From positions 248,001 to 312,000 of the forward strand of contig BMTG01000011.1 in NCBI GenBank assembly GCA_014649555.1: a stretch of DNA of 64,000 nucleotides, in the 5' to 3' direction. Of the stretch, positions 24,745 to 33,634 are shown piece by piece. The stretch's first letter is position 1; each line of letters opens with the position of its first letter. The translations under genes and the position numbers were made by a program. The notes below the pieces were generated by a model. That model did not search any database, was not told the origin of the DNA, and saw only the letters and a list, made by a program, of their open reading frames with translations. This DNA is from Streptomyces globisporus (GTDB lineage Bacteria > Actinomycetota > Actinomycetes > Streptomycetales > Streptomycetaceae).

Positions 24745-26265
24745 TCAGCCGATGCCGCAGGCCGGGGCCGCGGCGGCCGGAAGCGGGTCCGGGGCGCCGA
24801 TGCCGGGGAGGCCCAGCATCACTCCGGCGGGCTTCGCGGCGGCCTCGGTGGTGCGCTTCTCCCAGGCGTCGCCCGCACGCGTGGACCGCACGGCGAGCGG
24901 CGTGCCCTCGGCGAGCAGGTGGTGCGGGGCGGCGTAGGTGATCTCGACGGTCACGACGTCACCCGGGCGTACGGCCTTCTCGGGCTGCGTGAAGTGGACC
25001 AGGCGGTTGTCGGGCGCGCGGCCGGAGAGGCGCTGGGTGGCGCCGTCCTTGCGGCCCTCGCCCTCGGCGACCATGACGTCCAGGGTGCGGCCGACCTGCT
25101 TCTTGTTCTCGTCCCAGGAGATCTGCTCCTGGAGGGCGGACAGGCGCATGTACCGCTCCTGGACGACCTCCTTGGGGATCTGGCCGTCCATGTCGGCGGC
25201 CGGGGTCCCGGGGCGCTTGGAGTACTGGAAGGTGAACGCGTTGGCGAACCGCGCCTCGCGGACGGCGTGCATCGTCTGCTCGAAGTCCTCCTCGGTCTCG
25301 CCGGGGAAGCCCACGATGATGTCGGTGGAGATGGCGGCGTCCGGCATCGCGGCGCGCACCTTCTCGATGATCCCGAGGAAGCGCTCCTGGCGGTAGGAGC
25401 GGCGCATCGCCTTCAGAATGGTGTCGGAACCGGACTGCATCGGCATGTGGAGCTGCGGCATCACGTTGGGCGTCTCGGCCATGGCGGCGATGACGTCGTC
25501 GGTGAAGTCGCGGGGGTGCGGCGAGGTGAAGCGGACACGTTCCAGGCCCTCGATCTTTCCGCAGGCGCGCAGCAGCTTGGAGAAGGCCTCGCGGTCGCCG
25601 ATGTCGGAGCCGTACGCGTTGACGTTCTGGCCGAGGAGGGTGATCTCGGAGACGCCCTCGGCGACCAGGGCCTCGATCTCGGCCAGGATGTCGCCGGTGC
25701 GGCGGTCCTTCTCCTTGCCGCGCAGCGCCGGAACGATGCAGAAGGTGCAGGTGTTGTTGCAGCCGACCGAGATGGAGACCCACGCGGCGTAGGCGGACTC
25801 GCGGCGGGTGGGGAGCGTGGAGGGGAAGGCCTCCAGGGACTCGGCGATCTCGATCTGCGCCTCTTCCTGGATGCGGGCGCGCTCCAGCAGGACCGGCAGC
25901 TTGCCGATGTTGTGGGTGCCGAAGACGACGTCGACCCAGGGGGCCCGCTTGACGATGGTGTCGCGGTCCTTCTGCGCGAGACAGCCGCCGACGGCGATCT
26001 GCATCCCGGGGCGTTTGGTCTTCATGGGCGCGAGGCGGCCGAGGTTCCCGTACAGCTTGTTGTCGGCGTTCTCCCGCACCGCGCAGGTGTTGAAGACGAC
26101 GACGTCGGCGTCGCCGTCGGAGCCTTCGGGGGCGCGGACGTAACCGGCGCCCTCCAGGAGACCCGACAGCCGTTCGGAGTCGTGGACGTTCATCTGGCAC
26201 CCGTAGGTGCGCACCTCGTAGCTCTTCTGGACGTCCACTGCTTCGCTCCGGTTGCCGCTGCTCAT
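24745..26265 (-). CDS. miaB: tRNA-2-methylthio-N6-dimethylallyladenosine synthase MiaB
   Basis: Radical SAM methylthiotransferase acting on tRNA after MiaA. The 506-residue protein has the UPF0004 N-terminal domain with iron-sulfur ligands Cys23, Cys61 and Cys95, the radical SAM CxxxCxxC at Cys169, Cys173 and Cys176 (GCNNTCTFC), and a TRAM domain near residues 395-460. The last 40 residues are an Ala/Pro-rich tail. It is divergent from the TAXI protein gene and followed at 205 bp by the LigB-like gene. Confidence 0.96.
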   Translation of the reverse strand: MSSGNRSEAVDVQKSYEVRTYGCQMNVHDSERLSGLLEGAGYVRAPEGSDGDADVVVFNTCAVRENADNKLYGNLGRLAPMKTKRPGMQIAVGGCLAQKDRDTIVKRAPWVDVVFGTHNIGKLPVLLERARIQEEAQIEIAESLEAFPSTLPTRRESAYAAWVSISVGCNNTCTFCIVPALRGKEKDRRTGDILAEIEALVAEGVSEITLLGQNVNAYGSDIGDREAFSKLLRACGKIEGLERVRFTSPHPRDFTDDVIAAMAETPNVMPQLHMPMQSGSDTILKAMRRSYRQERFLGIIEKVRAAMPDAAISTDIIVGFPGETEEDFEQTMHAVREARFANAFTFQYSKRPGTPAADMDGQIPKEVVQERYMRLSALQEQISWDENKKQVGRTLDVMVAEGEGRKDGATQRLSGRAPDNRLVHFTQPEKAVRPGDVVTVEITYAAPHHLLAEGTPLAVRSTRAGDAWEKRTTEAAAKPAGVMLGLPGIGAPDPLPAAAAPACGIG

Positions 26266-26402
26266 GGGACAAGGGTAGGCGGTTGCGGGGCGGTGCCCCT
26301 CCGGCCCCGTGCCCCGCCCCTCTCCGCTCCCCCGCCGACTGTGGGGCGGGCCTCATGGGCGAGCCTGGCCAGGGGGGCGGGTGAGCTGGCAGGATCGCGC
26401 GC

Positions 26403-27404
26403 ATGCCCCATGCTCTGTCCCGATTCGGCCGCCGGCGCACCCTGCAGACGGGCGCCCTGATCGCGGTCGTGCTCGGGCTGCTCGCATGGTGGCTGCAGCC
26501 CCAGGGCGACGAGGGGGACCCGAGCGGTCCGCTCACCTTCTCCACCGGGGTGCCCAGCGGGGTCTACCAGCGGTACGGGGAGCGGCTGGAGGACGCGCTC
26601 GCCAAGGACATGCCGGAGGTGGCCATACGGCTGCGGACCAGCGAGGGGTCGCAGCAGAACCTCGCGCGGGTGGCGACGGGCGAGGCCGACTTCACCATCG
26701 CGACGGCCGACGCCGTGGCCACCTATCTGCGCGACGGCAGGCAGGGGGCCCAGCGGCTGCGCGGCTGCGTCCGGCTGTACGACGACTACGTCCAGCTGGT
26801 CGTCCCCCGCGACTCCGACATCCGCAGCGCCTCCGATCTGCGGGGCAAGCGGGTCGGCGTCGGCCAGGAGGGTTCCGGGGTGCGGCTGGTCGCGGACCGG
26901 CTGCTGAAGGCGGCGGGGCTCGATCCGGCCGACGACATCACCCCGGTGCCGGTGGGCATCGACACGATGCCCGTACGGCTGACGCAGGGGCAGCTGGACG
27001 CCTTCTTCTGGTCGGGCGGGCTGCCGACCGCCGCCGTGCAGGAGCTGTCGGAGCGCTTCGACGTCCGGCTGGTGCCGCTGGAGGCCGACCTGGTCGCGAA
27101 GCTGCAGGCGGCGACCGGTCCCACCCGTTTCTACCGGTCGGCCATGATGCCCGCCGACGCCTATCCGGAGGCCCAGCAGGGCCAGTCGGTGCCCACGGTC
27201 GCCGTCGCCAACCTGCTCGTCACGACCGACCGTACGGACGCGGCCATGACCGAGGCCTTCACCCGGACGGTGATCAACAGCCGGGACCGGATCGGCCGTG
27301 AGGTCCACGCGGCGCAGCTGGTGGATCTGCGGACGGCGATCTACACGGATCCGCTGGACGTGCACGAAGGGGCCAAGGACTACTACCGCTCGGTGAAGCC
27401 CTGA
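26403..27404 (+). CDS. TAXI-family solute-binding protein (TRAP-type)
   Basis: 333 residues with an N-terminal membrane anchor or signal (residues 14-30, LQTGALIAVVLGLLAWW) and no lipobox cysteine. The remainder matches TAXI (TRAP-associated extracytoplasmic immunogenic) binding proteins: LTFSTGVPSGVYQRYGE, LRTSEGSQQNL, GEADFTIATADA, RGKRVGVGQEGSG and DAFFWSGGLPTAAV. In this family the ligands are often glutamate-like or other carboxylates. It is convergent with the GluK/GluR genes and separated by only 37 bp, so it might supply an extracellular signal to that system, but no TRAP permease gene is nearby. In this respect it is an orphan binding protein. Confidence 0.87.
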   Translation: MPHALSRFGRRRTLQTGALIAVVLGLLAWWLQPQGDEGDPSGPLTFSTGVPSGVYQRYGERLEDALAKDMPEVAIRLRTSEGSQQNLARVATGEADFTIATADAVATYLRDGRQGAQRLRGCVRLYDDYVQLVVPRDSDIRSASDLRGKRVGVGQEGSGVRLVADRLLKAAGLDPADDITPVPVGIDTMPVRLTQGQLDAFFWSGGLPTAAVQELSERFDVRLVPLEADLVAKLQAATGPTRFYRSAMMPADAYPEAQQGQSVPTVAVANLLVTTDRTDAAMTEAFTRTVINSRDRIGREVHAAQLVDLRTAIYTDPLDVHEGAKDYYRSVKP

Positions 27405-27441
27405 CCCCTCCTAGGGCGCCCCGGCCTGGCTCGTTCCCGGC

Positions 27442-28836
27442 TCAGCCGCCCGGCCGTTCGCGGGGCAGCGAGACGGTCACCCGCAGGCCGTGCGGTGCGT
27501 GGTGCTCGTACGCGATCGAGCCGCCGCCCGCCGCAAGCAGCACCCGGGAGATGGAGAGGCCCAGCCCCGATCCGCTGACGTTCTGGTGGCGGGTGCTGCG
27601 CCAGAAGCGGTCCCCGACGCGTTCCAGCTCCGCTTCGGTGAGGCCGGGTCCCCGGTCGGCGACCACGACGGTCGTCGTACGGGTTCCGGCGGCGACCGTG
27701 ACGGTGACGTCCTCGCCGGCCGGGGTGAACTTCAGGGCGTTGTCGATCACCGCGTCCAGGGCGCTGGAGAGCGCCACGGGGTCGGCCCAGGCGGTGGCCG
27801 CCGGGGCGCCTTCCAGGGTGAGCCGCACGCCCTCCCGGTCCGCCATCGGGCGCCAGGACGCGACCCGCTCGGCGGTGAGCGGGACGAGGTCGATCAGCTG
27901 GAGGTCCGCCTCGGCGTGCTCGGCCAGCGCGAGGTCCAGGAGGTCGTCGAGGACCCGGGCAAGCCGCTTGCCCTCGGTGCGCACGGCCGCGATCTCCTCG
28001 CTGTCCTCGGGCAGCTCCAGGGCGAGCAGCTCGATGCGCAGCAGCAGGGCGGCGAGCGGGTTGCGCAGCTGGTGCGAGGCGTCGGCCACGAAGGCGCGCT
28101 GCTGCTCCAGCACGTCCTCGACGTTGTCCGCCATCTCGTTGAAGGAGCGGGCCAGGTGCCGGAGTTCCGGCGGCCCGGCGGAGGCGGCGACGCGGGAGCG
28201 CATGCGGCCCCCGGCGATGTCGCGGGTGGCCGCGTCCAGGGTCCGTACGGGCAGCAGGACCCAGCCGGTGAGCCGGACCGCCGCGGCGACCGCAACCAGC
28301 AGGGCCAGTGCCTCGCCGAGGCCGATGAGCAGCCAGGTCCGCACGATCCGGGACCGCATCTCGCCGGTGGGCGAGTCGATGACGACCACGGCGACCACGT
28401 CGCCGTCCCGCACCACGGGTGAGGCGACGACGACGCGCCCGTTCTGCCAGGGCCAGACCTGCGGCGGATCGTGCGAGCGGCGGCCGAGCAGCGCCTCGTC
28501 GAAGGCCGTGCGCCCCTCCCCCTCGGCGGGCAGGGCCCAGGAGCCGGGCGCCTTGGCCAGGGCCCGGTCGTCCTGGAAGAAGACGCCGGCGCGGATGTCG
28601 TAGACGGAGGCGTAGACCTCCAGGTCGGTCTGGAGGGTGCGGCGGCGCTCCTCGCTGTCCGGGGAGATGTCGGTGATGGCCTGGGCCAGGGCGGCGAACC
28701 GCGCGGTGTCGTCGATCCGGTCGATGACCAGGCGCTGCTGCTCGGCGGCGGCCACGCTGATCGCGAGCGGGAAGCCGAGGGTGACCAGGACTGCGGCCAT
28801 CAGGACGATGAGCAGCGGGAGCAGACGGGAGCGCAC
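27442..28836 (-). CDS. gluK: Sensor histidine kinase, GluK-type
   Basis: Membrane sensor of the two-component system that in S. coelicolor responds to glutamate. The 464-residue protein has two transmembrane segments (residues about 5-27 and 170-192) flanking an extracytoplasmic sensor domain of about 140 residues. A HAMP region, the phosphoacceptor His255 in DASHQLRNPLAAL and an ATPase domain with NALKFTP, DRGPGL and GSGLGLSI follow. The GTG start is 21 bp after the response-regulator stop, so the two are one operon. The name rests on the divergent position next to gluABCD, matching the published GluR-GluK locus as I remember it. Confidence 0.9.
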   Translation of the reverse strand: MRSRLLPLLIVLMAAVLVTLGFPLAISVAAAEQQRLVIDRIDDTARFAALAQAITDISPDSEERRRTLQTDLEVYASVYDIRAGVFFQDDRALAKAPGSWALPAEGEGRTAFDEALLGRRSHDPPQVWPWQNGRVVVASPVVRDGDVVAVVVIDSPTGEMRSRIVRTWLLIGLGEALALLVAVAAAVRLTGWVLLPVRTLDAATRDIAGGRMRSRVAASAGPPELRHLARSFNEMADNVEDVLEQQRAFVADASHQLRNPLAALLLRIELLALELPEDSEEIAAVRTEGKRLARVLDDLLDLALAEHAEADLQLIDLVPLTAERVASWRPMADREGVRLTLEGAPAATAWADPVALSSALDAVIDNALKFTPAGEDVTVTVAAGTRTTTVVVADRGPGLTEAELERVGDRFWRSTRHQNVSGSGLGLSISRVLLAAGGGSIAYEHHAPHGLRVTVSLPRERPGG

Positions 28837-28857
28837 CGGGGAAACGTACCCGTTCGG

Positions 28858-29550
28858 TTACGCGGACGGCGCGACGAGCCGGTAGCCCACGCCCCGCACG
28901 GTCTCGATCAGGGTGGGCAGCCGCAGCTTGGAGCGCAGGGAGGCGACGTGGACCTCCAGGGTGCGTCCGGTCCCCTCCCAGCTGGTGCGCCAGACCTCGC
29001 TGATGATCTGCTCGCGGCGGAAGACGACGCCGGGGCGCTGGGAGAGGAGGGCCAGCAGGTCGAACTCCTTCCGGGTGAGCTGGACTTCCTCGCCGTCGAC
29101 GCTGACCCGGCGGGTGGGCAGCTCGATGGCGACCGGTCCGAGGCGCAGGGCGGCGACGGGGGTCGGGGCGGTGTCCTCGGCGCCGGAGGTGCGCCGGGCG
29201 ACCGCGTGGATACGGGCGAGCAGCTCGCCGGTGTCGTACGGCTTGGTGACGTAGTCGTCGGCGCCGAGGTTGAGGCCGTGGATGCGCGAGCGCACGTCGG
29301 CGCGGGCCGTGACCATGATCACGGGGGTCGCGGTGCGCTTGCGGATCTTGCCGCACACCTCGTAGCCGTCCTGGTCGGGCAGGCCGAGGTCGAGGAGGAT
29401 CACCCCGAAGGGCTCCTTCTCGGCGGGCAGCAGCGCGCGCAGGGCCTCCTCGCCGTTGCGGGCGTGCACGACCTGGAATCCGTGCCGGGCGAGCACGGCG
29501 GACAGAGCCGCCGCGACATGGTCGTCGTCCTCGACGAGCAGCAGTCTCAT
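28858..29550 (-). CDS. gluR: OmpR-family response regulator, GluR-type
   Basis: 230 residues: receiver domain with acidic residues EDDD, phosphoacceptor Asp54 ([11 protein letters not shown]) and Lys in VTKPYD, then an OmpR/PhoB winged helix with the recognition region [15 protein letters not shown] and the terminal wing GVGYRL. The ATG at 29550 has GGAGG upstream. It is read away from gluABCD; by analogy with S. coelicolor it controls gluABCD transcription in response to glutamate sensed by GluK. Confidence 0.92.
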   Translation of the reverse strand: MRLLLVEDDDHVAAALSAVLARHGFQVVHARNGEEALRALLPAEKEPFGVILLDLGLPDQDGYEVCGKIRKRTATPVIMVTARADVRSRIHGLNLGADDYVTKPYDTGELLARIHAVARRTSGAEDTAPTPVAALRLGPVAIELPTRRVSVDGEEVQLTRKEFDLLALLSQRPGVVFRREQIISEVWRTSWEGTGRTLEVHVASLRSKLRLPTLIETVRGVGYRLVAPSA

Positions 29551-29938
29551 GGCCCTCCTCTCCGTCTCTCCCGGGGCCGTCCGGCTCCTCGGGCTCATAC
29601 GTGCAACCGTTGCACGGTGTCACCGGGCGTTGTCCCGCGTTTCACCCTGCTTCATGCGGAAGGCCCTCACCGTGATCTTCCGTTCATCGACGCTTCGCGT
29701 CGACCTCGCTCAAGGCATCCACGCCGATGAACGGCACACCAGTCAAGAGTCTGCCGGTTACAGCGGGGTTTCCGTTATGCACCCGGTACGCCCCGGGGCG
29801 GCGCGGGGCGCCCTGTTCACACGGAGTGTCCGGTTGCCGCCGGATCGTTATGCTCAATTTCCGCTCAGATGTAATGACGTTGGTCGCACTGCGTCATTAG
29901 TGTCCTTCTTCAACCGAGGAGGACGGAGCAAGAAGCCG
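29551..29938. promoter_or_regulatory. Divergent gluR / gluA control region
   Basis: 388 bp without a gene. Visible elements: a perfect 8-bp inverted repeat TAATGACG ... CGTCATTA (29872-29879 and 29892-29899, 12-bp spacer) ending 39 bp before gluA; two direct copies of CGTTATGC (29773-29780 and 29846-29853); and an AGGAGG at 29917-29922. The region is noticeably A/T-richer than its surroundings around 29840-29900. One of these repeats is a candidate GluR operator. Confidence 0.55.
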
Positions 29939-30724
29939 ATGAGCGGAGTTTCAGTGACCAAGGACGCCGAGGATGCCGCGCCCGCGGCGAACGACCTGGT
30001 CGTACTGAGCAACGTCAACAAGCACTTCGGCGCGCTGCATGTGCTCCAGGACATCGACCTGACCATCGCCCGGGGCGAGGTCGTGGTCGTCATCGGGCCT
30101 TCCGGGTCCGGCAAGTCCACGCTGTGCCGCACGATCAACCGCTTGGAGACGGTCGATTCGGGAGCGATCTCGATCGACGGCAAGCCCCTGCCCCAGGAGG
30201 GCAAGGAACTGGCCAGGCTGCGTGCCGACGTGGGCATGGTCTTCCAGTCGTTCAATCTCTTCGCACACAAGACGGTGCTGGAGAACGTCATGCTGGGCCA
30301 GATCAAGGTACGCAAGGCCGACAAGAAGGCCGCGGAGGAGAAAGCCCGGACCCTGCTCGACCGGGTGGGCGTCGGCGTACAGGCCGACAAGTACCCGGCG
30401 CAGCTCTCCGGTGGCCAGCAGCAACGCGTCGCGATCGCACGGGCGTTGGCGATGGACCCGAAGGTCATGCTCTTCGACGAGCCCACGTCGGCGCTCGACC
30501 CGGAGATGATCAACGAGGTCCTCGAAGTCATGCAGCAGCTGGCCAGGGACGGGATGACGATGATCGTCGTCACCCATGAGATGGGCTTCGCCCGGTCCGC
30601 CGCCAACCGCGTCGTGTTCATGGCGGACGGGAAGATCGTCGAAGAGGCGGCGCCCGACCAGTTCTTCAGCAATCCACGCAGCGACCGGGCCAAGGACTTC
30701 CTGTCGAAGATCCTTCACCACTGA
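29939..30724 (+). CDS. gluA: Glutamate ABC transporter ATP-binding protein GluA
   Basis: Energises glutamate uptake. The 261-residue ATPase has Walker [10 protein letters not shown] (residues 53-61), the Q-loop FQSFNLF, signature LSGGQQQR, Walker [13 protein letters not shown] and the switch His in VTHEMG, all typical of the polar amino acid family. The ATG at 29939 is preceded by AGGAGG (16 bp) and GGAG (10 bp); a GTG 15 bp later (VTKDAED) is an alternative. First gene of gluABCD; gluB starts 32 bp downstream. Confidence 0.94.
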   Translation: MSGVSVTKDAEDAAPAANDLVVLSNVNKHFGALHVLQDIDLTIARGEVVVVIGPSGSGKSTLCRTINRLETVDSGAISIDGKPLPQEGKELARLRADVGMVFQSFNLFAHKTVLENVMLGQIKVRKADKKAAEEKARTLLDRVGVGVQADKYPAQLSGGQQQRVAIARALAMDPKVMLFDEPTSALDPEMINEVLEVMQQLARDGMTMIVVTHEMGFARSAANRVVFMADGKIVEEAAPDQFFSNPRSDRAKDFLSKILHH

Positions 30725-30756
30725 CGACAACGACCTACGACCTAAGGATTGTTCAC

Positions 30757-31680
30757 ATGAAGCTCCGCAAGTCCGCCGCCGTGGCGGCCATCGCCGTCCT
30801 CGCCCTGACCGCGACCGCGTGTGGTGGCAAGGAGGGTTCCGCCGGTGACAAACCGGGCGGCACCCAGCCGGGCGCCTCCGGTGCCCCCGAGCTGCCCAAG
30901 TACACCGCCGCCAAGGACGTCGCCCTCGACTCCCCGGTCTTCAAGAAGGCCAAGCAGCGCGGCAAGCTCATCATCGGCGCCAAGGCCGACCAGCCGTACC
31001 TCGGCTTCGAGGACCAGGCGACCAAGGAGCGCTCGGGCTTCGACATCGAGATCGCCAGGATGGTCGCGGCCGACCTCGGCTTCTCGGAGAAGCAGATCGA
31101 GTGGAAGACCGTCGACTCCGGCGTCCGTGAGACGGCCATCTCCAAGGGCCAGGTCGACTACTACGTCGGCACCTACACGATCAACGACGAGCGCAAGAAG
31201 CAGGTCGGCTTCGCCGGTCCGTACTACAAGGCCGGCGCGGACCTCCTGGTACGCGAGGACGAGACGGCGATCACCGGCAAGGAGTCGGTGAAGGGCAAGA
31301 AGGTCTGCTCGATCGTCGGCTCCACGCCGCTCCAGGAGATCAAGAAGCCCGAGTACGGCGCGAGCGTCGTCGAGCTGGCCAAGTACTCCGACTGCGTGCA
31401 GCAGCTGCTGACCAAGCAGGTCGACGCCGTCACCACCGACGACTCGATCCTCAAGGGCTACGCCGCGGCCAACAAGGGCAAGCTCAAGGTCGTCGGCAAG
31501 CCGTTCACCGACGAGCCCTACGGCGTCGGCCTGAACAAGGACGACAAGGTGCTCCGCGAGGCCATCAGCAAGTCGCTGGAGGACCGCGTCAAGGACGGCA
31601 CGTACAAGAAGATCTACGAGGCCACCCTCGGCCTGTCCGGCTCGGACTTCGTCGACCCGCCGGCCATCGAGCGCTACTGA
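30757..31680 (+). CDS. gluB: Glutamate-binding lipoprotein GluB
   Basis: Extracellular substrate-binding component, 307 residues. A lipoprotein signal peptide ends in LTATAC with lipidated Cys22, followed by a Gly/Pro-rich linker and a bilobal SBP family 3 domain (GKLIIGAKADQPYLGFED, SGFDIEIARMVAADLG, VDYYVGTYTINDERKK, VDAVTTDDSILKGY). The ATG follows AAGGA. A hairpin-forming repeat region separates it from gluC, compatible with higher expression of the binding protein than of the permeases. Confidence 0.95.
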   Translation: MKLRKSAAVAAIAVLALTATACGGKEGSAGDKPGGTQPGASGAPELPKYTAAKDVALDSPVFKKAKQRGKLIIGAKADQPYLGFEDQATKERSGFDIEIARMVAADLGFSEKQIEWKTVDSGVRETAISKGQVDYYVGTYTINDERKKQVGFAGPYYKAGADLLVREDETAITGKESVKGKKVCSIVGSTPLQEIKKPEYGASVVELAKYSDCVQQLLTKQVDAVTTDDSILKGYAAANKGKLKVVGKPFTDEPYGVGLNKDDKVLREAISKSLEDRVKDGTYKKIYEATLGLSGSDFVDPPAIERY

Positions 31681-31685
31681 CGCCC

Positions 31686-31735
31686 TCGGGCGCCCGGCAC
31701 CGTCGGGCGCCCGGCACCTCCCGGTGTCCGAGCGC
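31686..31735 (+). promoter_or_regulatory. Intercistronic GC-rich repeat/hairpin between gluB and gluC
   Basis: TCGGGCGCCCGGCACC is repeated exactly at 31686-31701 and 31703-31718; each copy contains the palindrome CGGGCGCCCG and the copies can also pair with each other. A further GGCACC / GGTGTC stem follows. Lying just after gluB in a 192-bp gap, it probably stabilises gluB mRNA or terminates part of the transcripts. Confidence 0.55.
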
Positions 31736-31872
31736 CGACACCCGTCACGACGCCCCGCGAGTGACCCAGGCGTCCCGTACGCCCCCGCCGCCCCCCACTC
31801 CCCGGGGACGGCGGGCGAACGGGGCGCTCCCTCCCCTGCCCCGATGCCGATGACCGCCGACGCGGAGACCTC

Positions 31873-32520
31873 ATGAACGTACTGCTCGACAATTTCCCAG
31901 CGTTCCGCGACGGCTTCATAGGAACTGTGTCGATCACCGCCGTCAGCTCGCTTATCGCCCTGGTTCTCGGTGTCGTCGTCGCCGGATTCCGCGTCTCGCC
32001 GGTGCCGCCGCTGCGGTACTTCGGCACCGCGTGGGTCACGCTGATGCGCAACACCCCGCTGACGCTGCTCTTCCTGATCTTCTTCTTCGTGGTGCCGGAG
32101 ATCCTCTTCCCGGGGATGAGCCCGTTCGTCCTCGGCTCCCTGGCCCTCGGCTTCTACACCTCGTCCTTCGTCTGCGAGGCGGTCCGCTCCGGCATCAACA
32201 CCGTGCCGCTGGGACAGGCCGAGGCCGCGCGCTCGATCGGCATGACGTTCGCCCAGACCCTGCAGATCGTGGTGCTCCCCCAGGCGACGCGGACGGTCAT
32301 CCCGCCGCTGAGCAGCATCTTCATCGCCCTGACGAAGAACTCCGCGATCGCCGGCGCCTTCAGCAACGCCGAACTGTTCGGCTGGCAGAAGCTGATGAGC
32401 GACAAGGGGTACGACATCGTCCCCGTCTTCATCTGGGTGGCCATCGGGTACCTGATCATCACCTTTACCATCAGCGGCCTCTTCCGGCTGCTGGAGCGTC
32501 GCATGGAGGTCGCCCGATGA
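31873..32520 (+). CDS. gluC: Glutamate ABC transporter permease GluC
   Basis: 215-residue inner-membrane permease of the HisM/polar amino acid type with about five transmembrane segments and the EAA loop GINTVPLGQAEAARSIGMTF. The ATG at 31873 follows GGAGACC. Its stop overlaps the gluD start (ATGA), indicating translational coupling of the two permeases. Confidence 0.94.
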   Translation: MNVLLDNFPAFRDGFIGTVSITAVSSLIALVLGVVVAGFRVSPVPPLRYFGTAWVTLMRNTPLTLLFLIFFFVVPEILFPGMSPFVLGSLALGFYTSSFVCEAVRSGINTVPLGQAEAARSIGMTFAQTLQIVVLPQATRTVIPPLSSIFIALTKNSAIAGAFSNAELFGWQKLMSDKGYDIVPVFIWVAIGYLIITFTISGLFRLLERRMEVAR

Positions 32521-33458
32521 GCGCCAGCGTTCTTTACGACGCCCCGGGCCCCAAGGCCGTCGTCCGCAACCGGATCTACGCCGTCGTCGGCAGCCTCGCC
32601 ATCGTGGCGCTGATCGCCGCCAGCATCATGCGGCTTGCCGACAAGGGGCACCTCGCCCCCGAGATGTGGGACATCTTCAACTACTCGGGCATCCGGCAGA
32701 ACATCGCCGACGCGGTGCTCGCGACCCTCAAGGCGTTCGGTCTCGCCGCGGTCGGTTCGCTGGTCCTCGGTGTGCTCCTGGCGGTGGGCCGGCTCTCCGA
32801 CCACCAGCCGGTCCGCTGGGTGGCGACCACCTTCATCGAGCTGTTCCGCTCGCTGCCGCTCCTGATCACCATCTACGCGATCTGGGTCGGCTTCCTCACC
32901 GACTACTCGATGTGGGCGCTGGCGGCGGGCCTCTCCGTCTACAACGGCTGCGTCCAGGCCGAGGTGCTGCGCGCCGGGATCAACTCGGTGCCCAAGGGCC
33001 AGAGCGAGGCCGCGTACGCCCTCGGCATGAGCAAGACGCAGGTCATGACGACCGTCCTGATGCCGCAGGCGATCCGGTCGATGCTGCCGACGATCATCAG
33101 CCAGCTCGTGGTGACCCTCAAGGACACCTCGCTCGGCTTCATCATCCTGTACCCGGAGCTTCTCCAGACCGCGCGTCTGATCGCCTCCAACACCCAGGTG
33201 AACGGCCAGTACCCGTACGTCTCGACGATCGTCGTGATCGGCACGATCTACATCGCGATGTGTCTGCTGCTCTCGGCGCTGGCCACGTGGATCGAGAAGC
33301 GCGGCCGCCGGGCCAAGACCGGCATCAAGGTGGCGCCCGGCGTCCAGACCGCCGGCATCCCCACGGTGGAGGACATTCCCGGCCCTGGGGCGGGGGGCGC
33401 AGGGGGCGCAGGCCCGACGGACGGCGGTACCGCTGGGGCCGGAGTGACGAAGGACTGA
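32517..33458 (+). CDS. gluD: Glutamate ABC transporter permease GluD
   Basis: 313-residue permease partner of GluC with a similar membrane core and EAA loop (GINSVPKGQSEAAYALGMSK). A 55-residue hydrophilic Gly/Pro-rich C-terminal tail extends into the cytoplasm. The ATG overlaps the gluC stop by four bases and GGAGG lies about 12 bp upstream. A clear terminator hairpin follows, ending the glu operon. Confidence 0.94.
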   Translation: MSASVLYDAPGPKAVVRNRIYAVVGSLAIVALIAASIMRLADKGHLAPEMWDIFNYSGIRQNIADAVLATLKAFGLAAVGSLVLGVLLAVGRLSDHQPVRWVATTFIELFRSLPLLITIYAIWVGFLTDYSMWALAAGLSVYNGCVQAEVLRAGINSVPKGQSEAAYALGMSKTQVMTTVLMPQAIRSMLPTIISQLVVTLKDTSLGFIILYPELLQTARLIASNTQVNGQYPYVSTIVVIGTIYIAMCLLLSALATWIEKRGRRAKTGIKVAPGVQTAGIPTVEDIPGPGAGGAGGAGPTDGGTAGAGVTKD

Positions 33459-33498
33459 CCTCCCCGGGGCCCTACCGGCCCCTCCCGGCAGGAGCATT

Positions 33499-33528
33499 CG
33501 AGGCAGCGGCGCACGCGTCGCTGCCTCG
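33499..33528 (+). terminator. Terminator of the gluABCD operon
   Basis: Perfect 10-bp stem CGAGGCAGCG / CGCTGCCTCG with a 10-base loop, 40 bp after the gluD stop. Confidence 0.7.
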
Positions 33529-33634
33529 GTCACTTGACGCAAGCACCACCAGTGGGTTGCATACGTTCTGTGATCACGCACCCGGCTACCTCTGCCACGT
33601 TCCGCATGACCGTCAGGGCCGGAGGGTACGCGCC

